The notes beneath the pieces were generated by a model, which did not search any database, was not told where the DNA came from, and was given only the letters and a program-made list of their open reading frames with translations. A DNA stretch of 64,000 nt from Strigamia acuminata (Eukaryota; Arthropoda; Chilopoda; Geophilomorpha; Linotaeniidae). Position numbers and translations under genes: made by a program. Below are positions 10,931 to 22,700 of this stretch, one piece after another. The stretch covers positions 30,055,118 to 30,119,117 of the forward strand of contig OX442314.1 in the NCBI GenBank assembly GCA_949358305.1, written 5' to 3'. Every line of letters begins with the position of its first letter. Within the stretch, counting starts at the first letter, position 1.

Positions 10931-11404
10931 GCACTGAGTGGGTTTTATTTTTTTTCTGATAGAGCTTAATGAAAAATTATTTTTCATATTAAGAAAAAAT
11001 AAAATATGGGCCTTTATCATTGTTTAATAACAATCGCAACATCGGGTGTTGACAAGGCAAAGAATCATGGGGGTATGACGTTGTCAGTTCTCTAGTTCAG
11101 TTGACCTAGAACTAGTTCCGAGCTTAGATTAGGTTAGGTTAGGTGTAAAAACTTGCATTGCGAACCTGGAATGTTCTCGATTCAACCACCCCGACGGGCT
11201 GTATTGTTACGTGTGTATTGTTACGGTTACCGTTACAGTAAAAACACTTGTCATTTTTTCGACTCAATCCAAGCATCTGGAATCAAACAACTTTCACATA
11301 AATTTTTATGACTTCGTTAAACACAAATTTAGTACAAATGTCGAAGCCGTCTGAATGAAATCCATTGCAAGCCACTTCGCGCGCTCTACCGACATTCATC
11401 CAAA
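10931..11404. other. Intergenic spacer with short TTAGG run
   Basis: No gene seen. A short run of three TTAGG-like units occurs near 11120-11145, matching the arthropod telomere unit but far too short to be telomeric. Homology to the upstream flank of secreted copy A starts near 11360. Confidence 0.5.
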
Positions 11405-12325
11405 ATGAAAATATTCTTCCTAAGCCTAACTTTGACATTTTGTCAAATAACTGCTGCTGCTGAAACGGTAAGAAAAAGCTTCTGTCCCCAAATTCAGTTA
11501 GCCTTCACTGTAGAGCATTCCCATTTACTGTTTTTCTATATTTTTCTCTTTAATTTATTTTACTAATTTCCATGTCCTTTCTCAACAGTGTGATGTAACG
11601 GCGCGTGCAATAAACGCCGTGTGCAGTTATTTCCACATGAAACTACATCGAGTCGAATATACAGTAAGTTTGTTTTAAAGAAATATTAGAACAAAATACA
11701 ACTAACGAATAAATAATAATTTCTAATAGTTAACCTATAAATTATGTCAGTGTATTCATGGCATCTTTAATCAAACGGTAATTACACAATCGCATTGAAT
11801 GATTGATTCACTTCCGCTACTTGCCAAAAGTTGTCATTCTTCATTATTTTAGATAAAGCCATGCGACAGAGTCCAGTATCACTTTAAGCTTTTACCTCAT
11901 TGCAACACTTTTATTAAATCCGTACGTGTCGCTATTTTTCCCCTTCATTTTTAGAATTAAAATAAATCATTTATATAATTTTTAATTACAGGAAAACTAC
12001 GTCAAATTTGCTGAGAACAAAATAATTCCCACTGCGATTAATCTGCTCTTTAGGGATGCAATTGGTGTGTGCTCAAAAACCCGCGACGAAGTTGATCGTG
12101 GTTTATATAATTTTTTCAAAGACGGTGCTCCTGCATTATTCATCCGTAAATAATTTAGTTTAATTTGTTTTTAAAGTCATATTTATGTAAAGTCTTTGTT
12201 TGAGTTTAGAAGCGTTAGTAACATCACTATTCCCTCGAGAAGAAGCTGTTGCATTCAACATGTGTTACACGCAACTTCGGCAAAATTTTGTACGTTTTTA
12301 CAATGCACTTTTCATGTTCAAATAA
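11405..12325 (+). CDS. Small secreted cysteine-rich protein, copy B
   Basis: Six exons: 11405-11467, 11589-11663, 11730-11777, 11853-11921, 11992-12145 and 12210-12325. They join to 525 nt, giving 174 residues in one uninterrupted frame. Residues 1-19 are a signal peptide nearly identical to that of copy A. The mature protein has regularly spaced cysteines, including a CQC pair, which suggests disulfide bonding outside the cell. The ATG is preceded by CAAA, and an AATAAA-like signal overlaps the stop region. Exons 1, 3 and 5 are the same length as in copy A, but the protein has diverged strongly while the introns and signal peptide stay similar, a pattern seen in fast-evolving secreted proteins. 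Function unknown. Confidence 0.75.
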
Positions 12326-12919
12326 ACATTTCGGATACATGTTTATGTTTCATTCAGAGAAATTTAATTAATGCTAAAATAAACAATAATATCTAGAGAA
12401 TCAATCGTTTGAGTCAATAATCTCTTCTAAAAAAAAACATTTAGAATCGAAGTTGAGAATCGCAGTTGATTTTCCATGTCTGCTAAAAATGCACGAGCTA
12501 AACACCGCACGGTGCCGCATGATCTAACCAAAACATGGCTGCCACTAACTTCCCCTTCTCAAATAAAAATATAAAATTATGAACACGTTTTTATTACTTA
12601 AAAATCATGGTATTTTTTATTACTTAACAAAATACCATGCAAAAAATATATATATATCTGTATAAATATATATAAAACAAAAAAAAATAAAAATAATTTA
12701 TTAAAATAATCTCTTGTCAGTTTGATTGTACCAATATTTTAATATATCTACATAATTCAATTTCTTCAATAAAATATTCTTACATTATCTACAGTTTTAA
12801 AACATAAAAAAAAATAAAATTCAAATTATTTTCTGGGCAGGATGCAGCCTGAATCATTCTTCCATTTTGGCATAATTTTGCAGCACATTCACGAGTCAAT
12901 AGAAATGTCTTGACAATTT
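12326..12919. other. Convergent spacer between secreted copy B and ataxin-3
   Basis: AT-rich spacer holding the two 3' ends. From about 12757 it is nearly identical to 7153-7314, the 3' flank of the truncated ataxin-3 copy, and forms the ataxin-3 3' UTR (TTTTAT-rich on the minus strand). No further gene seen. Confidence 0.5.
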
Positions 12920-15834
12920 TCATCCGCTCTCTTGTTCCATTGACATTTTTAACGCGGCTTCCAGCATAGCCTCTTCCGAGAAGTCGTCCGACACTGACAC
13001 TGACGCCGACGCCTTCGCGCTGCTCGCACTCTGCCGATCAGAGGCGCAGCTGTTGGTGTCTTCCGATGTTTGTGTTTGTTTGCACCGGAGTTCCGTATAC
13101 TCGTTTGTGTCGTCAGGATCATTGTTTGAACCTGATGGTAAGTTGGAATTATATTCTGGCAAGAATAAATCAATAAATTGAAGCTTTATCAATTCATTTT
13201 GTGGTTACATTCAACTTAATTTATCAAATATACGGTATTTACTTTACAATTCGAAATCATTAAAAACTTACGTTCTTTTTTACGTTAACATTCACATTTA
13301 TTGAAATTTACGTTACATTAAGAATTAAAAATTCGAATTTTTACGATCTATTTTGCATTAAAATTTCATATATTAATAATTTACGTTACATTTTGCGTTA
13401 AAATTCGAATTTATCGACAAATCACGTTCTTATTGCGTTAAAATTCGAATTTATCGATAAATCACGTTCTTATTGCGTTAAAATTCGAATTTATCGACAA
13501 ATCACGTTCTTATTGCGTTAAAATTCGAATTTATCGACAAATCACGTTCTTATTGCATTAAAATTCGAATTTATCGACAAATCACGTTCTTATTGCGTTA
13601 AAATTCGAATTTATCGACAAATCACGTTCTTATTGCGTTAAAATTCGAATTTATCGACAAATCACGTTCTTATTGCGTTAAAATTCGAACATAACTGCAT
13701 TTTAACGTAAGAAAATCACCAAAATTATAATAATTCCAATTGTTTTTGCACTAAAATCCGCACGTATTACCTTGTAAACTTAACCTGAGTGCGGCGTCTA
13801 ATTGAGCATCTTCATCTTCCAGACCATTTTTATCTTTCCCATTAATCTTAGCCTCTTGTTGCGCTTTAACCTCGGATATTAAACGTGGCTTGATCATTTG
13901 TACCGCGGGCTTCAACCGCAAAAAATTATCAGCTTCGCATTCGGGAAACAAACCCTGAACGATAAATATAGAATAACCTAAAAAGCAAACAAATATTCAA
14001 TGCTAAACGGCGTTAAATCAATCGATCGATCGGTCAATCACCTTCCTGCTGCAGTTGTGCCAAAAACATCGCGAGATATGTGTTCGATATTAATTCTGGT
14101 CCCGTAAGTAACGAATTCAAATTAAACCACTGTCGACCCAATTTACGAACTGTAAACCAGTGGTCGCGGTAGTTACATATAAATGCCATCTGATGTCTGA
14201 AATCAAAGAAATAAAATAAATAAAATATAAATTCTGAGTTTTAGCAGATTATATCGTGAAACGAGATTTTTAACGGTGGTTTTGCATTTAAGTTAATTTT
14301 TATTATTTCACGCATATTTCACAGTTTGAAAGGTTTTTTTGAGAGTTAATACTTTTTATACACATGAAATTAATATTTTACCATAAAAACATAGTTTTTA
14401 AGCATTTTTCATTAGAAAGCTTGTAAACTTTTTATAATTTACGTGTAAAAATCTATTTTTTATTTGTAGAAATCTATTTTTCATGTGTAAAAATCTATTT
14501 TTCATGTGTAAAAATCTATTTTTCATATGTAAAAATCTATTTTTCGTGTGTAAAAATCTATTTTTCATGTGTAAAAATCTATTTTTCATGTGTAAAAATC
14601 TATTTTTCATGTGTAAAAATCCATTTACCATGTGTTTTTCTACATGAAAAATGGATTTTTAAGCATTCGTCCAAATGAAACAATTTTTACAATAGAAAAA
14701 TGAATTTTTACACATGAAAAAAAGTTTTTTACACATGAAAAATAGTTTTTTACACATGAAAAATAGTTTTTTACACATGAAAAATAGTTTTTTACACATG
14801 AAAAATAGTTTTTTACACATGAAAAATAGTTTTTTACACATGAAAAATAGTTTTTTACACATGAAAAATAGTTTTTTACACATGAAAAATAGTTTTTTAC
14901 ACATGAAAAATAGTTTTTTACACATGAAAAATAGTTTTTTACACATGAAAAATAGTTTTTTACACATGAAAAATAGTTTTTTACACATGAAAAATAGTTT
15001 TTTTACATTTTACACCTAAAATATTAATAGTTAAACAAGTTTTCTAATAAAAAAATTAAAATAATTATCAAAAAAATCAAATTTTGGCACAAAACTGCAT
15101 TTTTACAACCAAAAACTATACTTTTGTCCCTAAAACGACTAAAAAAAATTTTCTTCTCCGCCTCCTATCCAATCACACCACAAAATCAACAAACAAACCC
15201 AATACTTACACAGGATTAACATTTGCAGCTAACGCTAATGGATTCCTACTATTATATGGAATAAGTTCCAAATTCCACACTTTAAGAGCACTGGCGATCA
15301 CTTGTATAGAGAAATACCCGCTGTCATCCATGTTTATAGATGGTTGCTACACAAATTTAAAAAATCCAAACGTAAACAACAAAACAAAAACAAAAACAAA
15401 AACAAAAACAAATTGCATCATCATTTGATTACTTCTAAAAACTGCCGGTATTCCTGGCTGTGGATGCCGGCCTCAGCCATTCGTAGCCGCTCCGCTTCGT
15501 CCATTTGTTGCGCTAACGTGGCCAAATCCACGGCCGTGAAATACTCTCCTTGTAACAGCACATTCAGGCAGTGCTGGGCGCATAGTGAACCATCTTGCTG
15601 GAAAAGATAAATGACACGAAATTAATGAAATTCTTTTGCTGCTTGATAGTGGATTTGGGAATCACCGAGTCATTTTGAATGGAGTGAATAAATTAAGTGA
15701 TTTTTGTGCTAATTTAGGGATATTGATGGATAAATGTTTTTAAATTGGATTATTTTGTCGTTTTGAGTGTTTTTCGATGAGTGTTGTGGTTAGACAAGTC
15801 TCATTCGTACCTTTTCGTGAAAAATATACTCCAT
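12920..15834 (-). CDS. ATXN3: Ataxin-3 (Josephin-domain deubiquitinase), complete
   Basis: Six exons on the minus strand: 15811-15834, 15433-15597, 15210-15346, 14042-14196, 13771-13977 and 12920-13131. They total 900 nt and encode 299 residues. The start MEYIFHEK and the next exon (QDGSLCAQHCLN) match the Josephin N-terminus. The catalytic triad is complete: Cys14, His121 (DHWFTV) and Asn136 (WFNLNS). Exon 5 opens with GYSIFIVQG, which fixes its acceptor at 13977. Two ubiquitin-interacting motifs follow, around DAQLDAALRLSLQG and SEEAMLEAALKMSME. There is no polyglutamine tract. Ataxin-3 is a cysteine protease that trims ubiquitin chains in protein quality control, in cytosol and nucleus. 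Intron 3 is 1 kb and holds opposed minisatellite arrays. Confidence 0.95.
13404..13690. repeat. 40-bp minisatellite in ataxin-3 intron 5
   Basis: About seven near-identical 40-bp units (key core TATCGACAAATCACGTTC). The equivalent intron of the truncated copy has just one unit (about 7797-7845), so the array expanded or contracted after duplication. Confidence 0.85.
14440..14640. repeat. 21-bp minisatellite, forward arm
   Basis: About nine units of CATGTGTAAAAATCTATTTTT in ataxin-3 intron 3. It faces the array at 14708-15004, whose unit is its near-exact reverse complement. Confidence 0.9.
14708..15004. repeat. 21-bp minisatellite, inverted arm
   Basis: About 14 units of CATGAAAAATAGTTTTTTACA, which is the reverse complement of the 14440-14640 unit apart from one base. 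The two arrays are separated by some 70 bases, so a transcript or single strand could fold into a long hairpin. The 100-codon frames on both strands here are artefacts of the 21-base period. Confidence 0.9.
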
Positions 15835-16406
15835 TTTGCTAGCATGATGTCATTTCCTGAGTGCTGCATCAGTATTCATTTTAAAATAAATTCTTTTACT
15901 TATTTTTGGTTTTATTTAAATTTATTCCGGTTTATTAAAAAAAATCGATTTAAAATTAGTGAATTTAGATGGTTAAATTTATAGTATTTTATTTTTATCA
16001 GTTGCTGACCAATCAGAGCTCAGATTTGATTTTGAAATGAAATGAATCAATAAAATGTGATTTCTGTTATTTCTTGCTTCTATATCACCCGAGATCTGAA
16101 TGCTGATAGTCTAAAGAAGACCTGGTTTTTAAAAATCGATCAATTGGTCAGAAAATTGGTTTAATTTGTTTACACGTTGGCTGTTCTGGCTCCGGCATTC
16201 GAAGGAAGTGCGCGGAGAGATGGCTTCCGGTTCGGCAATTTTGTATCGCTAATGGAAATCCCAGTTCTTTATTTGCAAAATCTGGTCACCCTTAAATTAA
16301 GGCTCGCAAGCATTTGCTTGAAATAAATTTTAATGTATGCAAAATCCAAAACTGAAATTACAACCATTTTTTTTCATAACATCAACTGGCAATATAAACA
16401 TTTGAT
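15835..16406. other. Spacer between ataxin-3 promoter and SELENBP1 copy 1
   Basis: Contains the ataxin-3 upstream region and the 3' flank of the first selenium-binding gene. The stretch around 15955-16300 is similar to 33095-33420, the equivalent flank of SELENBP1 copy 3, so it belonged to the duplicated unit. No other gene seen. Confidence 0.5.
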
Positions 16407-19400
16407 TTACAACCAAATGTCTGAGGTGCAATCCCCACCAGGATATCTCATTTCATTGGCCAACACTGGCCCGTTTGGTTCCGCACCAAAATCCAAAATA
16501 AATTTTTCGTTAAGTCTCAATCCGCCATCTTTTGTATCAACATCAATCTGCAGCATAACGCTTCCTTTTCTGAAAATAAAACAAAATTTAATCCAAACAA
16601 AAACTAAATCACTCACAGCGAATAATTACTTCATCATATTGGGATAAAATTGTTTATCGTAAGAAGAGTACAGAGATGTCGTCACATAAAGGCGCTTTCC
16701 ATCTAAGCTCAACTCTAGCATATGTGGTCCGCCTTCGACTGGAATACCTTGAACTTTCAATTGCTCAGGCTGTAAAATCAAACAACTTAATCATTATTAT
16801 ATCAACACAAAAAAGAGGGAAAAGATTATACTTGTTTTTCAGGAGGATGAACAACAACAGGACCGTTAGTACACAGACTGCCACTGATAAAAATCTGTCC
16901 CACAAGTTTGGGATTCTTGGTGACTTGGATGTCGTATTGACGGATATCACCGTGAAGCCAATTGCTGATGTACATGTACTTATCATCCAGAGATATTACA
17001 ACATCAACTATCATACCTGAAACGGCAAACAAACGACGCTGAAAAATCATTACCATTTTTCTAGACCATTTTTCCAGACATCTAGATCTTGCGGTTTTTG
17101 TGCTAAGTCAACAGTGGTGTCTAAAGTTTGTTTCTCAAAATCAATTGCTTGGATGTTGATGAATCTTATATGGAGAGGTTATACTAAGGGTAGTTTTAAT
17201 TCCAGACATCTAGATCATGCAGTTTTTGTGCTAAAATAGATATGGTTACAGCCTACTACAATCGAGCCTCGTTATAACGAATCACAAAAGAGCCGAGAAA
17301 TCGTTTTGTTATAATAACGAAAGTTCGTTATATCAAAATTTTTTAAATGGTGTTCAATGGCCAATCAACCAACCACGAGCCATTTTTAAGTATTCATTAT
17401 AACAAAAAATTTATTATATCGTGGTTCGTCGTAACGAGGGTCGACGGTATATCCTTATTTTTCTCACTTGGCATATGACCGAGTAACCAATTTGTTACAT
17501 TCTTGGCAGGAATTGATATCACCGGTTTGGCATTCCACTTTTCATTCTAAAAACAAACAAAATAACTTACAAGTTAGTCAAATGAAATTAGATAAACTGG
17601 TCAAAATACCTCCTTAAAGAAATGAACAATTGTGGATCCCAAAGCACATCCTACATAGCCTTCACTTGCATCTGGATTGTGCAGAAAGCGTATCTCTAAT
17701 GGCATTGCACATTGAGACCCTAAGTCGATTGTTTCCAGCAATTTGTGCTCGCTCCAACTCCACACATTCAAGCTTTGTCCATATAAGCCTTCGGCAACAT
17801 GCTCCGGATTGAAGCCGCTCCTGAATGCTTTCGGTGCACCCCATTCAGTACTTATAAGAACATCGTGTCGTGGTTGATACCAGAAATCGTTACCAAACTT
17901 AATGCTTTCTTTCTCCCAGGTTCCTTTGAATTCGAATGTACTGCCATCCAGTAACACGAAACTTCCTATTAATTTAAGACAAAAAATATAATCGTCAATT
18001 ATAGTCATCCTTTTTGTTGTGGCCCAATCTATCCAGATTTCCCGGTACTAAATTTGTTCCCAGTCCAGCCCTGGGTGCCCCTTGCCCGTGTCGTAATTGA
18101 GATACTTTTTGCGGCTTTACAACATTGGTTCCCGTTTACCGTAATCAACCTTTGCGTTGATTAAATTTCATTTTCTAACCTTTCGAGTTGCCGTCTTTGT
18201 CTCCCATTATACTTATCATGACATCACCGTTCGGAAGGCAGTGAGTAGTATGCGGCACACTGGAATTGCAACCGTGAAGTACTTCAGGTTCCACCACCTG
18301 TATTAAAATTTAAACTTCACCAAATGTTTTTTACTGTAAGATTAATTACCAGACCTTAAAGATGGAAGGGGCCTTTGGGTTAGTCATCGTATCGATCACA
18401 TAAATACGGTCGGTGTTCATGCAAGGCATCACCAAGCGATCGCGGCTTTTTGTGGTATCTCCGAAGCACCCGCTGCAAGCATTCCATCCAAAATGATGCA
18501 ATTCATCTCCTAGATTTGGCATAGGTAAGCGATGGATCACCTGTTAATTAAATTCATTACATGACACAAGAAGCTGCGTTCAAAAAGTTTTTTTCTGATA
18601 TTGTTCAATGCGTGACTGTCAGGTGGTGTAAAAGCGTATCAAAAAGGCAAATTAGACTCTGTTGTCCCATTGGTCGAGCCAGTTTACTACTAACTCCAGA
18701 CTGTATACTACTACTAGGAGAAGTAGTTTTGATTTTGATTTATTGTTGTGATTGTTATGACTAGTTTAGTTAATGTAATTTTGATTTTTCTTATTAAAAA
18801 ATGTTATTTCCATCATTGAAAAAAAATGTCAAACCCATGTTTGTTATGTTTATTGGTTACTATGTCTGGAAAGTAAACAATTTTGAATTTTTGGCAGTTG
18901 CCTAGGCAATCGATTACAATGTCTGTACATTGCTTGCACCGGATCACTCGAGGGGGGCGACATTCGACCGAATCTCTGACAATGGCTTCCGAATCCCGCC
19001 CGAATCTTTCCGAATCCCACCCGAATCTTTCCGAATCCCACCCGAATCTTTCCGAATCCCACCGAATCTTCGAATCTCGAATCTTTAAGTTGTATACAAA
19101 TCGAGAAAAATAAAAACAAAATTTATGATTAAAAAATGTAATAATATTTTTACAAGAAACTTCCTTGAAATTGTCCTTGAAATTGTCCGTAAAATCATCA
19201 TCGGAAGAAATTATACCTGCGCACCTCGCTGCGCGGTATCTGCGCATGCGCATTTACGATTTAGCGCGAACTTCAAATTAATCCCGGAATCGAGCCCGGA
19301 ATTCATCATTGTTCGCAATTGTGATTGCATTTGATTGCGTGCTATTTTACCTCGTATTTTACCACATTTCACTAAGAGTTAAAATTAAAATTAAAAAACA

Positions 19401-20995
19401 TTCCCACTTCACTAAATTTATTTGAAAAAAATCATATGAATCTTTCTGAATCCCATCCGAATCCCGCCGAATCCCACCGAATCCCGCCGAATCCCACCGA
19501 ATCCCATCCGAATCTCCCCGAATCTCATTCGAATCCCCCCCGAATCCCCCGAATCTATCCGAATCCCCCCGAATCCCAGCCGAATCCCCCGAATCTTTCC
19601 GAATCTTTCCGAATCTTTCCGAATCTTTCCGAATCCCATCCGAATCTTTCGAATCCCAAAGAAGATTCGAATCTCTGACAAGCAGATTCTGATTGTCGCA
19701 CCCCTCGGGATCACTACACCAGTAAACTGGCTCGACCAATGGGACTACAGAGTCTAATTTGCCTTTTTGACTGCAACTAGAGTATAATAAGAGAATAAAT
19801 CTCACTTCTGTTTAACATGCAAATGTAACACATGTGTCCAATTTTATCTCCAACCTCATCTTAGTGCAAATAACCCCATCCAAGCATAATCTCAACATTT
19901 TCAAACTGTTTGTATTTTAAGAATGTTATGTGCTGAAGTCCAACCCAATCAACATCCGTCCAAAATACAAACTAACAAAATGTTCTCCGGACACGCACTC
20001 GTAGACCAGTGCTTCTCAAACTACGCTAAGTCACGGTCCGGTATTTTTTAAACCAATGTTTCTCGGACCGGTATCACATTCAGTTGTGGTGAAATTGTGA
20101 TGGACTAAGTAGTAATCTAACTAACTTGTAGACATGACACCCTCCTAGAATAGAGCACTAAAATTATTTTTTGCATACTTATGTAAAATTTTATGCAAAA
20201 TTTTATGCAAAATTTTATGCAAAATTTTATGCAAAATTTTATGCAAAATTTTATGCAAAATTTTATGCAAAATTTTATGCAAAATTTTATGCAAAATTTT
20301 ATGCAAAATTTTATGCAAAATTTTATGCAAAATTTTATGCAAAAATTTATGCAAAATTTCTTTTTTCTACAAACAGCTTTTCAATCTGGAGTGTCTCGCA
20401 CTCCATTGGTCATTCTTGACCATTGTCTTATTTTGTGATGCTGCTACTACTGCCACCTACTTTGAATAAACATTCATGCAAAATTTCTTACAACAACTGT
20501 CTCGTGTCTGACTTCCATCGAACCATCAAAGCACAAAACACACCACGATCCTTTCAATTTTTTTTGTACATTTTAGATTAAAAAAAAAAAGAAATTTAAA
20601 AAGAAATCATTTTGCGATCAGATAATAATTTTTTAAGCACAAACATATTGGAAAATATATTTTTGAACCATATGGGTAGGTCTGACAGAATGTTTGTTCT
20701 GGAAATTTGTTTTTTGTCTTTCGATAATACCTGTGAATAAGTGTCTGAGTCTGGATCCACATCCACAGTTGCTAAATAGTCTGGAAAAGACTTCTCCTCT
20801 CCAGGATTAATGCAAGACAAGTAAATTATTTTCTCAACAGGGCCCTTCATTGCAGCAATAGGTGACGCATAGCCTGGTCCATGGTTAGCTCCACGGCAAC
20901 ACGCATTATCAGCTGAAAACAATATTCTTAGAAATTATTAAATTCGAAGCAAGTTTCTTAAATCCAAAATAAATAATCATCTTGTGCTTACCCAT
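16407..20995 (-). CDS. SELENBP1: Selenium-binding protein 1 / methanethiol oxidase, copy 1
   Basis: Nine exons on the minus strand: 20992-20995 (ATGG only), 20731-20912, 18355-18540, 18180-18297, 17610-17965, 17468-17546, 16832-17016, 16630-16769 and 16407-16569. They sum to 1413 nt, 470 residues, close to the 472 of the human protein. Family signatures are all present: HGPGYASP near the start, the CSGC pair (Cys84, Cys87), [21 protein letters not shown] and the C-terminal [12 protein letters not shown]. The enzyme oxidises methanethiol to formaldehyde, hydrogen sulfide and hydrogen peroxide, in the cytosol. Oddities: Phe79 where the other two copies have Ser, Asn instead of Tyr in the FGNDFWYQP block, and a poor donor (GTCTGG) after exon 3 caused by a small deletion. 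These suggest this copy is the least constrained. Confidence 0.93.
17259..17447. mobile_element. pogo/Tigger-like MITE in SELENBP1 copy 1 intron 6
   Basis: A 189-bp element with inverted ends (CAATCGAGCCTCGTTATAACG left, matching the reversed right end) flanked by TA duplications at 17257-17258 and 17448-17449. TA targets and the CCTCGTTATAACGA-type end are typical of pogo/Tigger DNA transposons. Remnants occur in the same intron of copies 2 (about 24890-24945) and 3 (34503-34803). Confidence 0.7.
18983..19075. repeat. CCGAATCTTTCCGAATCCCAC tandem repeat, block 1
   Basis: About four units of roughly 21 bp; a larger version of the same motif lies at 19436-19670. Open frames through it on both strands are low-complexity artefacts. 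Confidence 0.8.
19436..19670. repeat. GAATCCCACC/GAATCTTTCC tandem repeat, block 2
   Basis: Roughly 10-bp degenerate units (GAATCYYNCC). It sits inside the foldback element at 18640-19785. Confidence 0.8.
20172..20360. repeat. 12-bp minisatellite (ATGCAAAATTTT)
   Basis: About 15 near-perfect units in intron 2 of SELENBP1 copy 1. AAAATTTT inside each unit is self-complementary. Frames reading KFYA or QNFM repeats here are not genes. Confidence 0.9.
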
Positions 20996-22265
20996 CTTGG
21001 GAATGCGATTCTATCGAGTATTAAGCAACGAAATGAGCAGGAGCGAATGAAACTAACGTTGAAGCCTAAGAGCCTAAGGTCGAGTGAGGATATAATGTTC
21101 CGTCATCACATCTTACAACGGTGGTTTCAAGGTTGAACGAGTTATTAGGTTTGGCCATTTGGAGAATTAGGTGTTCTTAGCTCTGATTGGCTCACATTTG
21201 ATGTGATGTTAGTAGGCTACCAGCTGTGCTGATCAGTCTTTGAAAAACATTAGCTGCATTGAAAAATAAAAACAACAGTTTTAGTTTAATTGTATTTTAA
21301 ATTTTAACATGGGTTTACACAGGAAATAATGTCATTTTTGGTTTAAAATCGATGTGAAACACAAAATATTTTAGTTTTTGAATGCAGCTACTGATATTGT
21401 GTTCCAAATCCACAAATGTTACCAATACACCTCAAATTAATGATTTAACTTGTTCTGCAAATTTTGCAGGTATTTTTTAGGTTTGGAATTTCAATTAGGG
21501 TTATTTTTTTAACAAACAGGAATACGTAAAGGTTGATTATCACACTAGGAGAAATATAGATGTTAAAAGATGTAAAGTTACACTTTTATAAGTGTAAAAC
21601 ACTTGTCCCTATACAGACTCCTTTTTTGAGTAAAATTACACCATTGAGGTTTAATGAACAGAAGGTGTAAATATTACACCTTCAAGCATTTACACCTTGT
21701 GGGTGTGATGGTACACTCTTAGGTGTAAACTTACTTCTTGAAACTATTTTCAAAAAAGGTGTAAGTAGATTCCATTATGTTGTAATATTACACTTTTGAA
21801 GTGTTGATTAACAGGTGTAAAAGAACTCTATTATGGAGTATAATCACACCTTTGAGATGTTAGAAAACAAGCGTAAATTTGCCCCACTATGGAGTAGAAT
21901 CACACCCTACAGGTGTTCATTAAGAGGTATAAATTTACCCCATTGTGGAGTAACATCAAATCGTAGTGTTTGAAAACAGGTGTAAATGGCAAATAAAAGT
22001 AGTTGTTTTCGATGAATAAAATGTTTTTTTTTTTTATTATTTTTAAATGTACCAGTAATACAGTAAACAATTATTTAGTAATTGATGAAATAACTTTAAT
22101 TAAGTAAAAAACGTTCGAAAAAATCAAAAAGATTCCAAAAAAATCCAAAAATTCGAAAAGCTTTTTAAAAAATCCGAAAAAATTAAAAATAAAATAAAAA
22201 AAATTTTAAAAATTAAAATCTCGAATTAATTTGTAAAAAAAATGTACAAAAACACAACAAAATAA
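20996..22265. other. Upstream flank of SELENBP1 copy 1 with degenerate tandem repeats
   Basis: Holds the presumed copy 1 promoter just above 20995. At 21555-21990 there is a degenerate repeat of about 60 bp in which GGTGTAA and its partner TTACACC recur with spacing. At 22020-22250 the sequence is A-rich low complexity. No gene seen. Confidence 0.5.
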
Positions 22266-22700
22266 TTAAAAACTACCGACTAAACACACAAAACTCGATT
22301 CTCGACCTCGCTCGACGCTTTTCCTCGTCTCACTCGGAGCCGACTTTTTCTTATTAAACCAACTTCCCCTCGAATTATATCGACTACTACTCCGATTTTC
22401 GAACACCATCATTCGTCTCTGCTCGCCCCACCGATCGAAATTCGCATTTTCCGCTCGAAATCGACCTTGTGGCTCTAAAAAAAACAATTTTTAACCCAAA
22501 CGAACAATAAAAAAAAATCCCTTTCCACTTTGACTTAGCAGTCTCTTAAACGAACTGACCGCCTCGGCGAGCGATGCGGCGCTGCGAGGGACTAATTCCT
22601 TCGCGTTGATGAACATTTCAATGTTTTTCTCCATCAAGAAGTTGTAGCAGAGGAAATGGTTGTGAAGAGTGATTAAAGTGAAAGAGAAAAACGCAAGTTA
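22266..22700 (-). pseudogene. Orphan two-exon host-gene fragment, unrecognised
   Basis: On the minus strand a frame at about 22545-22695 reads like ordinary conserved protein (TLITLHNHFLCYNF, then MFINAKELVPRSAASLAEAV). It is followed by an intron-like gap and a second frame (22266-22470) that is basic and ends in VCLVGSF and a stop. Codon choice there is GC-richer than the surroundings, which supports real coding origin. There is no start codon and no further upstream exon in sight. I do not recognise the family. It may be the 3' end of a duplicated gene. Confidence 0.4.

Larger units (their letters stand above)
18640..19785. mobile_element. 1.15 kb foldback element in SELENBP1 copy 1 intron 2
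   Basis: The ends are inverted copies of each other: a tract with CCCATTGGTCGAGCCAGTTTAC near 18668-18690 returns reversed at 19715-19745, and an ACCGGATCACTCGAGGGG-like tract is also mirrored near 19700. The interior holds two blocks of GAATCTTTCC/GAATCCCACC repeats (18983-19075 and 19436-19670). It is absent from copies 2 and 3. Confidence 0.6.

Noticed and set aside
11120-11145. Interstitial telomere (TTAGG)n
   Set aside because: Only about three units; too short to call telomeric, useful just as a weak arthropod hint.
14659-15019. Opposed 100-codon frames of repeating MKNSFLH and KLFFMC
   Set aside because: They are products of a 21-base tandem repeat in an intron; every frame with a period divisible by three stays open.
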